This document shows, one piece after another, positions 51,689 to 61,049 of a DNA stretch of 64,000 bases (positions are counted from its first letter, which is position 1; each line of letters starts with the position of its first letter). Under the pieces are notes generated by a model. That model was not told where the DNA came from, searched no databases, and saw nothing but the letters and a program-made list of their open reading frames with translations. Origin of the DNA: Betaproteobacteria bacterium. GTDB lineage: Bacteria; Pseudomonadota; Gammaproteobacteria; Burkholderiales; SG8-39. The position numbers and the translations under genes are program-made. Where the stretch lies: the NCBI GenBank assembly GCA_022340285.1, contig JAJDOG010000002.1, positions 20,881-84,880 of the forward strand, read 5' to 3'.

Positions 51689-53365
51689 GTGACGCTTCCG
51701 AGCCACCTCACCGCCGACGTCCTGGTCATCGGCGCCGGCGGTGCCGGGATGTATGCGGCCATCGAGGCCGCGCGTGCGGGCCGCTCAGTCATCCTCGCCG
51801 ATCGCAGCCTCATCGGTCGGGGCGGCGCCACGGTGATGGCGCAGATGACGGTCGCGGTCGCGCTCGAAGAGCAGGGGCTCGACCACTGGGAGAACCATTA
51901 CGCCGACACGCTCACTGCGGGGCGCGGGCTCTGTGATCCGGCGCTCGCGCAACTCTTGTGCGAGCTCGGCCCCGCGCGTATCCGCGAGATGGATGCGTGG
52001 GGTGTCGGCTGGGCGCGCGAGAACGGCGAGTACAAGCGCGCATTCGCCCCCGGTCACGATCGGCCGCGCTGCGTGTACGTCGATTTTCTCAACACGGGCC
52101 CGGCAGTCTCGCGGACGCTGCGCGCGCGGCTCAATCGCACGCCGGAGATCCGCCGCATCGGCGAGCTGCTGGTGAGCGAGCTCACTGTGCGCGATGGCGA
52201 GTGCATCGGCGCCACGGCACTGCATGTTCCGACCGGTGCGCCGGTAAGCATCGCCGCGGGCGCCACGATCGTGGCGACCGGCGGCCTCACACACATGTAC
52301 CGTCGCAACAGCGCCTCGCTCAACATGAGCGGCGACGGCTACGCGCTGGCGCTGGCTGCGGGTGCGGAGCTCGTCGACATGGAGTTCGTGCAGTTCTTTC
52401 CCATCGGCCATCTCGCGCCGCGGCTGATCGGCATGGACCCGATCATGTGGGACCCGTTCCGCTACAAGCTGGGTGGCCGGCTCCTGAACGGGCTGCGCGA
52501 AGAGTTCATCCACGACTATGGCTCGGAGGACGACGGCAAGTACGTCGTCACCCGCGATCTGGCGACCTACGCCATCGAGAAGGAGGTCGCAGCCGGTCGG
52601 GGATCGCCGCACGGCGGCGCGTACCTCTCGTTCGAGCACTGCAGCGAGGCCGAGCTACGCGCTGCCGGCGGGCCGGTGATCGATCGGCTGGCGGCGAACG
52701 GCATCGATCTCACCAAGCAGGCCGTCGAGGTGGCGCCCATCGCGCACTATCACATGGGCGGCGTGCGGGTGGACGCGAAGATGGCGACTAGCGTGCCCGG
52801 TCTCTATGCCGCAGGCGAGGCGGTGGGGGGCGCAAACGGTGCGAACCGCCTCTCCGGCAACGCCATCACCGAGGCGCTGGTTTTCGGGTGCCAGGCCGGC
52901 GCCTCGGCGGCGGAGCATGCCGCGCGCGGCAGAGTGCGTGCGGACGTAATGACCTTCGACGCGGCACGCAGGCGGATCACGGAGGGCGTAACCACGCGTG
53001 GATTCAATCCGGCGGCATTGATCGAAGCGGTGCAGTCGACAATGCAGGACGACGTCGGACCATTCCGCACGGAGTCGAGCCTCCGGCGCGCGCTGGATAC
53101 GCTTGGCGCCTTGCGCAAGGAACTTCCTGGACTCAAGCCTGCAGCGGGCACAGCCTTCGACGGTGCGCTCGTCGATTGGTACGACCTTGCGACGATGACG
53201 CGCGTCGGCACTTGCGTCGCGAGCGCGGCGCTTGCGCGCAACGAGTCCCGCGGCGCGCACCAGCGCGAGGATTTCCCCGGCCTGGACGCGCAGTGGGGCG
53301 TGAATCAGATCATCGCGCTCGCGGGCGACACCCTCCACCTGGAACGACAGGCGGTGCCGTCATGA
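51689..53365 (+). CDS. FAD-dependent fumarate reductase/succinate dehydrogenase flavoprotein-like dehydrogenase
   Basis: A 558-residue flavoprotein starting at GTG 51689. FAD fingerprint VLVIGAGGAGMYAAIEAA at ~11-28; the substrate-domain block HYHMGGVRVDAKMATSVPGL, then YAAGEAVGGANGANRLSGNA, as in SdhA, FrdA and L-aspartate oxidase; and the helical C-terminal domain. Its stop overlaps the start of a 2Fe-2S protein by four bases. It oxidises or reduces an organic acid; no SdhC/SdhD anchors are present, so it is probably soluble. Confidence 0.9.
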   Translation: MTLPSHLTADVLVIGAGGAGMYAAIEAARAGRSVILADRSLIGRGGATVMAQMTVAVALEEQGLDHWENHYADTLTAGRGLCDPALAQLLCELGPARIREMDAWGVGWARENGEYKRAFAPGHDRPRCVYVDFLNTGPAVSRTLRARLNRTPEIRRIGELLVSELTVRDGECIGATALHVPTGAPVSIAAGATIVATGGLTHMYRRNSASLNMSGDGYALALAAGAELVDMEFVQFFPIGHLAPRLIGMDPIMWDPFRYKLGGRLLNGLREEFIHDYGSEDDGKYVVTRDLATYAIEKEVAAGRGSPHGGAYLSFEHCSEAELRAAGGPVIDRLAANGIDLTKQAVEVAPIAHYHMGGVRVDAKMATSVPGLYAAGEAVGGANGANRLSGNAITEALVFGCQAGASAAEHAARGRVRADVMTFDAARRRITEGVTTRGFNPAALIEAVQSTMQDDVGPFRTESSLRRALDTLGALRKELPGLKPAAGTAFDGALVDWYDLATMTRVGTCVASAALARNESRGAHQREDFPGLDAQWGVNQIIALAGDTLHLERQAVPS

Positions 53366-53697
53366 GCGAGCGCGCGGTGCTCATCATCCGCCGCGGCACG
53401 CCCGGCGGGGCGCAGCGCGAAGAGTCGTGGGACGTCCCTTTCGAGCCCGGGCAATCGGTACTCGACGGGCTGCGCTGGATTCGATCGCACCAGGATCCGA
53501 CTCTTGCCATCCGCTACTCGTGCACCAACGCGAACACCTGCAAGGAATGCATGGTGCGGTTGGACGGCAAGACGGTGTACGCCTGCACCGCTCGGTTGCA
53601 CCCGGGGACAATGCGTATCGAGCCGCTGCCGAACAAAGCGCTGGTTCGTGATCTCGTCACCGAGCTCGCGCCGCGCGACGAGCGGCTCTCTTCGTAG
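53362..53697 (+). CDS. SdhB-like 2Fe-2S ferredoxin-domain protein without the 4Fe-4S domain
   Basis: Only 111 residues, against about 230 for SdhB/FrdB. The 2Fe-2S ligands are in CTNANTCKECMVRLDG and the fourth in YACTAR, the order seen in the plant-type ferredoxin domain of SdhB. The C-terminal 3Fe-4S/4Fe-4S domain is absent, and the gene ends with a normal stop, so it is not a frameshift remnant as far as I can see. Coupled by ATGA overlap to the flavoprotein, it should take electrons from its FAD. Confidence 0.88.
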   Translation: MSERAVLIIRRGTPGGAQREESWDVPFEPGQSVLDGLRWIRSHQDPTLAIRYSCTNANTCKECMVRLDGKTVYACTARLHPGTMRIEPLPNKALVRDLVTELAPRDERLSS

Positions 53698-53861
53698 CCT
53701 TCGACCTCCTGAAGTCGTCGACGCGCCTGCGCAATGCGCGGCGAATGCGTTCCGGAAGATTTTGCGGGATACTACGCGGCCGCCGGCCGACCGCTCCGGA
53801 AAGCGCCTCGAAAAGGCGCGCGGCACCAGACGATGCAGTGTCCTAACAGGAGAGAATCTAT

Positions 53862-54707
53862 ATGGAAAGCGTGCGTCGAAGTGCAGTCGCGCTGCTCGGA
53901 GGAGCGGCGTTCGCGATCGCGTCCCAGGCCATCGCGGAAACACCGCTCGAGCGCGGCACCTATCTCATGCGGTCGATCGTCGCATGCGGCAACTGCCACA
54001 CGCCGCAAGGCCCGAAGGGCCCGCTCCCGGGGATGGAGCTCGCCGGAGGGCTCGAGATCAAAGACAAGGGGTTCACGGTCTACACGCCCAACATCACCCC
54101 CGACCCGGAAACCGGGATCGGCAAGTGGACCGACGCGCAAATCATCACCGCGATCCGCGAGGGCAAGCGTCCGGACGGCACGATCATCGGCCCGCCGATG
54201 CCGATCGGTCTCTATCGAAGCATGTCGGATAACGACGTCCGGGCGATCGTCGCCTACCTGAGGACGGTCAAGCCCGTGAAGAACACGCCACCGAAGTCGC
54301 AGTACAAGATCCCGTTGCCGCCGTCGTATGGACCGCCGGTCCAGAATGTTCCCGACGTGCCTCGTGACAACAAGTTGGCTTATGGTGCCTATCTCGCAGG
54401 CCCCTTGGGGCATTGCATCGAATGCCACTCCCCGATGGGCCCGAACGGCGCACCGGACCTCGAGAAGCGGCTCGGCGCCGGCGGGTTCGAGTTCTACGGA
54501 CCATGGGGCACCAGCGTGTCGGCCAACATCACGCCGGCGGGTATCGCGAAGTACCGCGATAGCCAGTTGAAGAAGGTGATCACCACTGGCGTCCGGCCGG
54601 ACGGATCCCACTTGAAGCCGCCGATGGGCGTTGCCTACTACGCGAACATGACCAATCAGGATTTGGACGCCCTGATTGCATACCTTCGGACTCTCCCCAG
54701 GAAGTAG
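53862..54707 (+). CDS. Periplasmic di-haem cytochrome c
   Basis: A 281-residue protein with a signal peptide (VALLGGAAFAIASQAIA-ET) and two haem c sites, CGNCH near 43-47 and CIECH near 183-187, each followed by a cytochrome c domain; distal Met ligands are likely in GPPMPIG and KPPMG. AGGAGAG lies before the ATG. It follows the FAD/2Fe-2S pair by 164 bases on the same strand and resembles the cytochrome subunit of periplasmic dehydrogenases. The flavoprotein and the 2Fe-2S protein lack signals, so direct contact is not certain. Confidence 0.9.
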   Translation: MESVRRSAVALLGGAAFAIASQAIAETPLERGTYLMRSIVACGNCHTPQGPKGPLPGMELAGGLEIKDKGFTVYTPNITPDPETGIGKWTDAQIITAIREGKRPDGTIIGPPMPIGLYRSMSDNDVRAIVAYLRTVKPVKNTPPKSQYKIPLPPSYGPPVQNVPDVPRDNKLAYGAYLAGPLGHCIECHSPMGPNGAPDLEKRLGAGGFEFYGPWGTSVSANITPAGIAKYRDSQLKKVITTGVRPDGSHLKPPMGVAYYANMTNQDLDALIAYLRTLPRK

Positions 54708-54866
54708 CGCAAGACCCGTAACGCGTGGGGTGGACTGACGCGAGGACCGCCGCAAGGACGGTCGGCGCACGTCGGTCTGCCTCACACTCGACACATATCT
54801 CCTTCACAATGGCGAGAACGGCGGCGAGGTCCGACGCGCCCGCGTCCTCGTGCCATCCGAAGGCAA

Positions 54867-57647
54867 ATGCTGCTCGTCGCTGATCCCCCCGACAAGGAGC
54901 AAGCGCTCCGCGAGGACATCCGTCTCCTCGGCCGGCTGCTCGGCGACGTCGTGCGTGCGCGTGCCGGGGAAGCCGCGTTCACGCGGGTGGAGACCATCCG
55001 CCAGAAGGCGGTGGCATTCCATCGTGCGGACGGCGCGGGGCGGGGCGCGATCCGCCAGTCACTGGATGAGCTGCTGCTCGGATTGCAGCCGCGCCAGGTG
55101 CTCGAGGTCGTGCGTGCCTTCAGCTATTTCTCGCACCTCGCCAACGTGGCGGAGGACGTGCACCAGGACCGGCGACGGCGCGCGCATCGCACCGCGGGTT
55201 CGCCCCCGCAGCATGGCAGCCTCGCGCAGGCGCTGCAGCAGGTGGATGCCGCCGGCGTGTCCGGCGAGTCCCTCAAGGCATGGCTCGCGCGAGCCCGCAT
55301 CACGCCGGTGCTCACCGCGCATCCCACCGAAGTTCGTCGCGTGAGCATCCTGGAATGCGAGCGCGCGGTCGGGGGGCTGCTGCGAACGCGTGATCGAACG
55401 GAGCTCACGCCGGACGAGGTCGCCGAGTGGGACCGCGGACTCTATCGGACGGTGCTGCGGCTCTGGGAAACGGCGATGCTGCGGGTCGCGCGGCTGCGGG
55501 TGAGCGACGAGATTGAGAACGCGCTCGGCTACTACACGAGCACTTTCCTCGCCGGGATACCACGCCTGCATCGGGACGCCGAGGACCAGATCCGGCCGCG
55601 CATTGGCGACGCGTACCAGACGCTTCCCGCATTTGTCACCATGGGGTCATGGATCGGCGGCGATCGCGACGGGAATCCGTACGTGAATGCCGAAACCCTC
55701 GAGTTCGCCGCCCGCAGCCAGGCCGAAGTGGTGCTGCGCTACTACCTTGCCGAGGCCCACGCGCTGGGCCGCGAGCTTTCGATATCGAGCCGGCTTGCCA
55801 GGCCGACGCCCGAGCTGATGGCGCTGGCCGCCGGCGCCGGAGACGGCTCGCCATTTCGGCAGGACGAGCCGTACCGGCAAGCATTGGTCGGCATCTATGC
55901 ACGCCTTGCCGCGACCGCGGAGACCGTGTGCGCGGTGTCGGCGGAGCCGCCGCCGATGGTGCGGCAACCGCCTTACCGTGAGGCGGCCGAGCTCGCGCGC
56001 GACCTGGCGTGCATCCGAGCGTCGCTTTCCACGCACGGATGCGAGGCGCTCGGCGACGGGCGCCTCGACCTGCTCCAGCGCGCGGTCGCGGTATTCGGAT
56101 TTCACCTGGCCTCGCTCGATTTGCGACAAAACGCCGATGTGCACGAAGTGGTCGTGGCCGAGCTGCTCGCCAAGGGCGGCACCTGCGACGACTATCTGGC
56201 GCTAGCGGAGAACGAGCGCGTCGAATTGCTTGAGCGCGAGCTCGCCAGCGCGCGGCCGTTGCGGTGCGAATACGTGCAATACGCCGAGACGGTCGACAGC
56301 GAGCTGGCATGTCTGCGCGCCGCGCACGCAGTCATCGAGCGTCACGGTGCGCGCGCGATCGAGAACTACGTGATCTCCAAGTGCGAGTCGGTGAGCGATC
56401 TGCTCGAGACGGCCCTCCTGCTCAAGGAGGCCGGCCTCTTCGTGCCGGACGCTGACGGGCGGCCGCGCGCGCTCGCGCTGAATGTCGTGCCTCTCTTCGA
56501 GACGATCGCCGACCTGCGCCAGTCCCCGGAGATCATGGCCGCCGCGCTGGCATTGCCTCGATATCGCGCATGGGTGGCCGAGCGCGGGATGTACCAGGAG
56601 ATCATGCTCGGCTATTCGGACAGCAACAAGGACGGTGGTTACCTGACCTCGAACTGGGAACTGCACAAGGCGCAGATCCGGCTCATCGAAACCTGCGGCG
56701 CGGCCGGGGTGACACCGCGCTTCTTTCACGGACGCGGCGGCACGGTCGGCCGCGGCGGCGGCCCGAGCCATGACGCGATTCTTGCGCAGCCCGCGGGCAG
56801 CCTTGCGCTGGGTCTGCGCGTGACCGAGCAGGGCGAAATGATCTCGGCGAAGTACTCGGACCCGGCGCTGGGTCGCCGCAATCTCGAGGCGATCGCCGCG
56901 GCCGCGCTCGAGGGCGGGCTCGTGCCCGCGCTGCCGGAAGGCGAGCTCGATCCGGCGTTCCACGAGACCGTGGAGGCGCTCTCGGGCATCGCGTATCGCG
57001 CCTACCGGTCGCTCGTCTACGAGACGCCCGGATTCGAGGAGTTCTTCCGCGCCGCGACGCCGATTCGCGAGCTGTCCGACCTGAAGATCGGCAGCCGTCC
57101 CGCGTCGCGCAAGGCATCGAGCCGCATCGAGGACCTGCGCGCGATTCCCTGGGTGTTCAGCTGGAGCCAGTCCCGGCTGCTGATCCCAGGCTGGTTCGGC
57201 TTCGGTACCGCGGTCACGGAGTGGCTCGCCGAACACCCGGACGGTCTTGCGCGACTCCAGGAGATGAACCGACGCTGGCCGTTCTTCAGCACATTGCTCT
57301 CCAATCTCGACATGGTGCTGGCGAAGACCGATCTCGGCATCGCTTCGCGGTACGCGGAGCTCGTTGATGACGTCGCGCTACGCGACGGCGTGTTCGCGCG
57401 AATCGCCGCCGAGCATGCAGCTGCGACCCGTTGTCTGCTCGAGATCACCGGACAGAGCACTCTGCTCGAGGCGAATCCGACGCTCGCGCGCAGCCTTCGC
57501 GACCGGCTCCCCTATCTGGACCCGCTGAACCATCTCCAGGTCGAGCTCCTGCGGCGATTCCGGTCGGGCACGGATGACGAGTCGACGAAGCGCGCCATTC
57601 ACCTGACCATCAACGGACTGGCCGCCGGGCTGCGCAACAGCGGGTAG
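54867..57647 (+). CDS. ppc: Phosphoenolpyruvate carboxylase
   Basis: A 926-residue full-length PEP carboxylase, which adds bicarbonate to PEP to give oxaloacetate and refills the TCA cycle. Motifs are intact: LTAHPTEVRR, WIGGDRDGNP, MLGYSDSNKDGGYLTSNWEL and FHGRGGTVGRGGGP. The C-terminus reads LRNSG where most enzymes end in NTG, a mild variation. ATG 54867 is chosen; upstream sequence lacks family features. It stands alone, convergent with the TPR gene. Confidence 0.95.
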   Translation: MLLVADPPDKEQALREDIRLLGRLLGDVVRARAGEAAFTRVETIRQKAVAFHRADGAGRGAIRQSLDELLLGLQPRQVLEVVRAFSYFSHLANVAEDVHQDRRRRAHRTAGSPPQHGSLAQALQQVDAAGVSGESLKAWLARARITPVLTAHPTEVRRVSILECERAVGGLLRTRDRTELTPDEVAEWDRGLYRTVLRLWETAMLRVARLRVSDEIENALGYYTSTFLAGIPRLHRDAEDQIRPRIGDAYQTLPAFVTMGSWIGGDRDGNPYVNAETLEFAARSQAEVVLRYYLAEAHALGRELSISSRLARPTPELMALAAGAGDGSPFRQDEPYRQALVGIYARLAATAETVCAVSAEPPPMVRQPPYREAAELARDLACIRASLSTHGCEALGDGRLDLLQRAVAVFGFHLASLDLRQNADVHEVVVAELLAKGGTCDDYLALAENERVELLERELASARPLRCEYVQYAETVDSELACLRAAHAVIERHGARAIENYVISKCESVSDLLETALLLKEAGLFVPDADGRPRALALNVVPLFETIADLRQSPEIMAAALALPRYRAWVAERGMYQEIMLGYSDSNKDGGYLTSNWELHKAQIRLIETCGAAGVTPRFFHGRGGTVGRGGGPSHDAILAQPAGSLALGLRVTEQGEMISAKYSDPALGRRNLEAIAAAALEGGLVPALPEGELDPAFHETVEALSGIAYRAYRSLVYETPGFEEFFRAATPIRELSDLKIGSRPASRKASSRIEDLRAIPWVFSWSQSRLLIPGWFGFGTAVTEWLAEHPDGLARLQEMNRRWPFFSTLLSNLDMVLAKTDLGIASRYAELVDDVALRDGVFARIAAEHAAATRCLLEITGQSTLLEANPTLARSLRDRLPYLDPLNHLQVELLRRFRSGTDDESTKRAIHLTINGLAAGLRNSG

Positions 57648-57654
57648 CTTTCGC

Positions 57655-58953
57655 TCAGGGGACGAATCCCGCAACCTCGACAGCAGGCCGCCGGTCGACG
57701 CGCCGCGCGATCAGCGCGCGTGCGTCTTCCGGTCGCTCCGCCTTCAGGTAGGCGGCGAGGAGCGTGTAGGCGACAAGGTCGCGCTGCGCGCGGCTGCCGC
57801 CGATCCGCACGGCTTCCGGCAAGGCCCGCTCAAGCAGGCGGGCGGAGCGGTCCCAGTCGCCGGCCGCGAACGCGGCAAAACCGTCGGCGATTGTCGGCAC
57901 GACTTCTCCCGCCGGCAACCGACCGGCCGCGAGGCGGTCGCGCATCTCGGCCAGGAGGCGCGCGAGCGTTGCCTCGTCGCCGGTCGCGGCGCAGGCCGCG
58001 GCGGTATGCACGTCTGCGAACGACAGACTCGCTTTCGGAAACGATTGGATGGCGTGCGCGTGGATCTCGCTCCAAACCTCCGGCCGCCGCGGCTCGCCCG
58101 CGAGCTCGGCGCGCCAGAGGAACGAGACACCGTCGGTGACGACGTTCAGGGCAGGGCCCCAAGACGCGCCAGGATGGACCGCAGTCCGGTAGGCGTCCCA
58201 GGCGCGGTCGAACTTCCCAAGCGCGATTGCGCAGAGCGCGGTATGCCACGAAAGGTGGCAGTGCAACACCCCGCGGCGGTTGTACTCGGGCATCCACCGC
58301 TCGAGGTAGTCGAGCGCCTCCTCGGTCCTGCCCATTTCGTGCAGCACGTGCACCATGATGTGCGCGCCATGGGCGTTGCGCGGATTCGCCGCCATCCCCC
58401 GCTCGATCAAGCGCTCTGCCTCTTCGAGCCTGCCGCACTCGCACGCGGCGAACGCGAAGACCGAGAGGAACCACCAGTCGTCGCCGTAATGGGGTGCGAG
58501 CCCGGCCAGGAACTCATGCAGCTCGGGCTCCCGGTCCTGGCGGCCGCTGAACCCATAGAGGCCGAAGACGCCGGTCGCCGGCGCGACCACCATCGCGTCC
58601 CGCGGGAATTCGCTCGCATGTGCGCGAGTCGCCTCGAGCGACTCCACCGGCTTGCTCTCGACCGCCAGAGCGATCGCGTTCACATGACCGAGCTCGCGCC
58701 GCGTCGCACCTGGCGCGGCCTCCCGTGCGCGCGCTGCGGCCGCACGGGCACGGGACACGTCGCCTTCCACGAAATAGCCGCGCGCGAGCGCGACGTGCGC
58801 GAGGGCGAGACCCGGATCGTGCTCGATTGCCAGAGTGAGGTGGTTTATGCCACCCGCGTTCGCGGACAGGATGCAATCGGCACCTGCAACGTAGGCTGCG
58901 AGCGCCGCCTCGGAGCTCGTGGACACCGGCAAACCGTAGCGATCGGCGAGCAT
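57655..58953 (-). CDS. TPR-repeat protein, TTC38-like
   Basis: A 432-residue all-helical protein. Tetratricopeptide repeats are visible across most of it, for example ALAHVALARGYFVEGDVSRA, FAFAACECGRLEEAERLIE and HVLHEMGRTEEALDYLERW. The length and a conserved HLSWHTALCAIALG block fit the TTC38 family. No signal peptide; function unknown. The ATG at 58953 is taken because the first family sequence follows it; the open frame extends upstream without it. Confidence 0.8.
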   Translation of the reverse strand: MLADRYGLPVSTSSEAALAAYVAGADCILSANAGGINHLTLAIEHDPGLALAHVALARGYFVEGDVSRARAAAARAREAAPGATRRELGHVNAIALAVESKPVESLEATRAHASEFPRDAMVVAPATGVFGLYGFSGRQDREPELHEFLAGLAPHYGDDWWFLSVFAFAACECGRLEEAERLIERGMAANPRNAHGAHIMVHVLHEMGRTEEALDYLERWMPEYNRRGVLHCHLSWHTALCAIALGKFDRAWDAYRTAVHPGASWGPALNVVTDGVSFLWRAELAGEPRRPEVWSEIHAHAIQSFPKASLSFADVHTAAACAATGDEATLARLLAEMRDRLAAGRLPAGEVVPTIADGFAAFAAGDWDRSARLLERALPEAVRIGGSRAQRDLVAYTLLAAYLKAERPEDARALIARRVDRRPAVEVAGFVP

Positions 58954-59192
58954 GGTCCCCTCCCTCTGACACGGCGCAGATCGGTCAATGTTAGTCCTCA
59001 ACCATGGAACGCGCAGCTGACGGATGGCATCTGAATCACCGGGACGTTGGTCGCGTCCGGAATCTGGGACAATCCGCAAGCGACCGCTCGGGAGTTCAGC
59101 GCGGCCGCGAGCTCCCCGCAGGGCTGCGCCACGGCGATCGGGTGCGGGTAAAACGCAGAAGTCCCTCCCCTGAAGATGATCCGGATAGCAAC

Positions 59193-61031
59193 GTGACCGA
59201 GAACGCGGTTGTCGCGATCGCGCTGATCGGCGGCCTGGCCGCCGCCTGCCAGTGGCTCGCGTGGCGGGTCCGATTGCCGGCGATCGTCTTTCTGCTCCTC
59301 GCCGGAATCGTTGCCGGCCCGGTGACGGGCATCGTGCGGCCGACGGAGCTCTTCGGCGGATTGCTCTTTCCGCTCGTATCGCTCGGCGTCGCGGTGATCC
59401 TCTTTGAGGGCGCGCTGACGCTGAAGTTCTCCGATATTGCAGGGCTGGAACGCGTCGTGCGGCGCATGGTGACGACGGGAATGCTCGTGACCTGGGCCGC
59501 GCTCGCGCTGGCGGCGCGCTGGCTGGCGGGCTTTTCCTGGGAGATGGCGGCGCTCTTCGGCGGAATCCTCGTGGTCACCGGCCCGACGGTAATCGTTCCG
59601 ATGCTGCGCACCGTCCGGCCGACAGAAAGGGTCGCGAACATCCTGCGCTGGGAAGGCATCGTGATCGATCCGGTGGGCGCGCTTCTGGCGGTGCTCGTGT
59701 TCGAGTTCATCGTCTCCGCGGGGGTGAGCGATGCGTTCGGGCAGACGCTGCTGACATTTCTGAAGCTGGTCGTCGTCGGCGTGGCGCTCGGCGTTGCGGT
59801 CGGCTACGCGCTCGGCGAGGCGCTTCGGCACAACTGGATTCCAGGCTACCAGTTCAACGTCGCCACACTCACTGCGGTGTTCGCGGTGTTCGCGATTTCG
59901 AACGCCTCCGTCGAGGAATCCGGGCTGCTCGCGGTCACCGTGATGGGGATCTTTCTCGCCAACCGCAAGGGCGTCCCGATCGAGGAAATCCTGGAATTCA
60001 AGGAGAGCCTGAGCCTGATCCTCATCGGCGGGCTCTTCATCCTGCTCGCTGCATCGCTCGATCTCGCCCGGCTCGGGGAGCTCGGCTGGGTGTCGCTGCA
60101 GGTGCTGGCGGTGGCGCAGTTCGTGGCCCGGCCGTTGCAGGTCCTGGTCAGCACGTGGGGCTCGGCGCTCTCGTGGCGCGAGCGCACGCTCCTCGCATGG
60201 ATCGCGCCGCGCGGCATCGTGGCTGCTGCGGTGTCGGCGCTGTTCGCGCTGCAGCTCGAGGCCCGTGGGTTCGCCCAGGCCGAGCTGCTCGTCCCGCTCA
60301 CCTTCGTTGTCATCATCGGCACGGTCGTTCTGCAGAGTTTCACGGCCGGTCCGCTCGCACGTGCATTGAAGGTTTCCGAGCCCGAACCGGTGGGCTTCCT
60401 GGTGCTCGGCGCGCATCCTTTGGCGCGGGCGATCGCGCGCGCGCTCGTGCAGAACAAGATTCCGGTGCTGCTCGCCGACGCGCAGTGGGACAACGTCAGC
60501 CGCGCCCGCATGGATGGCCTGCGTGCCTACTACGGCAACCCGCTCTCCGAGCATGCCGAGCTCTATCTGGATCTCGCCGGGCTCGGCCAGCTGCTCGCGC
60601 TCTCGCCCGATACGCACCTGAACGAACTCGCTTGCGCGCGATACCGGCGCGACTTCGAGCCGCGCAACGTCTACGCGCTCAGGGTGCGCTCGGGCAAGGA
60701 GGGACGGGCGACCGCGGCGCCGTCCGGCCGGGACGCATTCGGCGAGGAGGCGAGCTATGCGGAGCTCTCACGGCGCCTAGTGCGCGGCGCGGAGCTTCGA
60801 ACGACAAAACTGACCGAGGCCTTCGGGATGAAGGAGTATTCCGATCGATACGCGGAGCGCGCCGTTCCGCTCTTCGCGATTGATCCCAAGGGACGCGTGG
60901 AAGTGTTCGCATCCGGGGCGAAAGTCACGCCGGGACCCGAGTGGTCGGTGATCGCACTCGTCGACGCCGACGCCGAAGGAGAGTCGCGCGAGGGTGCGGC
61001 GGCTGCGGAGGCACCGGTCGCCAGCGCCTAG
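59193..61031 (+). CDS. Cation/proton antiporter with C-terminal RCK-like domain
   Basis: A 612-residue protein. The CPA-type membrane domain (~1-390, ~12 spans) shows GGILVVTGPTVIVPML and WEGIVIDPVGALLAVLVFE. The C-terminal ~200 residues include a Rossmann-like NAD/K+-sensing segment (GFLVLGAHPLARAIARALVQ). This is the layout of K+ or Na+/H+ antiporters gated by nucleotides or ions. GTG 59193 gives the usual start VTENAVVAIALIGG; the ribosome site is weak and a GTG further upstream cannot be excluded. Confidence 0.85.
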   Translation: MTENAVVAIALIGGLAAACQWLAWRVRLPAIVFLLLAGIVAGPVTGIVRPTELFGGLLFPLVSLGVAVILFEGALTLKFSDIAGLERVVRRMVTTGMLVTWAALALAARWLAGFSWEMAALFGGILVVTGPTVIVPMLRTVRPTERVANILRWEGIVIDPVGALLAVLVFEFIVSAGVSDAFGQTLLTFLKLVVVGVALGVAVGYALGEALRHNWIPGYQFNVATLTAVFAVFAISNASVEESGLLAVTVMGIFLANRKGVPIEEILEFKESLSLILIGGLFILLAASLDLARLGELGWVSLQVLAVAQFVARPLQVLVSTWGSALSWRERTLLAWIAPRGIVAAAVSALFALQLEARGFAQAELLVPLTFVVIIGTVVLQSFTAGPLARALKVSEPEPVGFLVLGAHPLARAIARALVQNKIPVLLADAQWDNVSRARMDGLRAYYGNPLSEHAELYLDLAGLGQLLALSPDTHLNELACARYRRDFEPRNVYALRVRSGKEGRATAAPSGRDAFGEEASYAELSRRLVRGAELRTTKLTEAFGMKEYSDRYAERAVPLFAIDPKGRVEVFASGAKVTPGPEWSVIALVDADAEGESREGAAAAEAPVASA

Positions 61032-61049
61032 CGCGCGAGGGGAACGGGC

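Noticed and set aside
53362..53697. Frameshifted remnant of a full SdhB gene
   Set aside because: The 2Fe-2S domain ends in a normal stop, and I see no cysteine clusters of the second SdhB domain in any frame downstream before the cytochrome gene.
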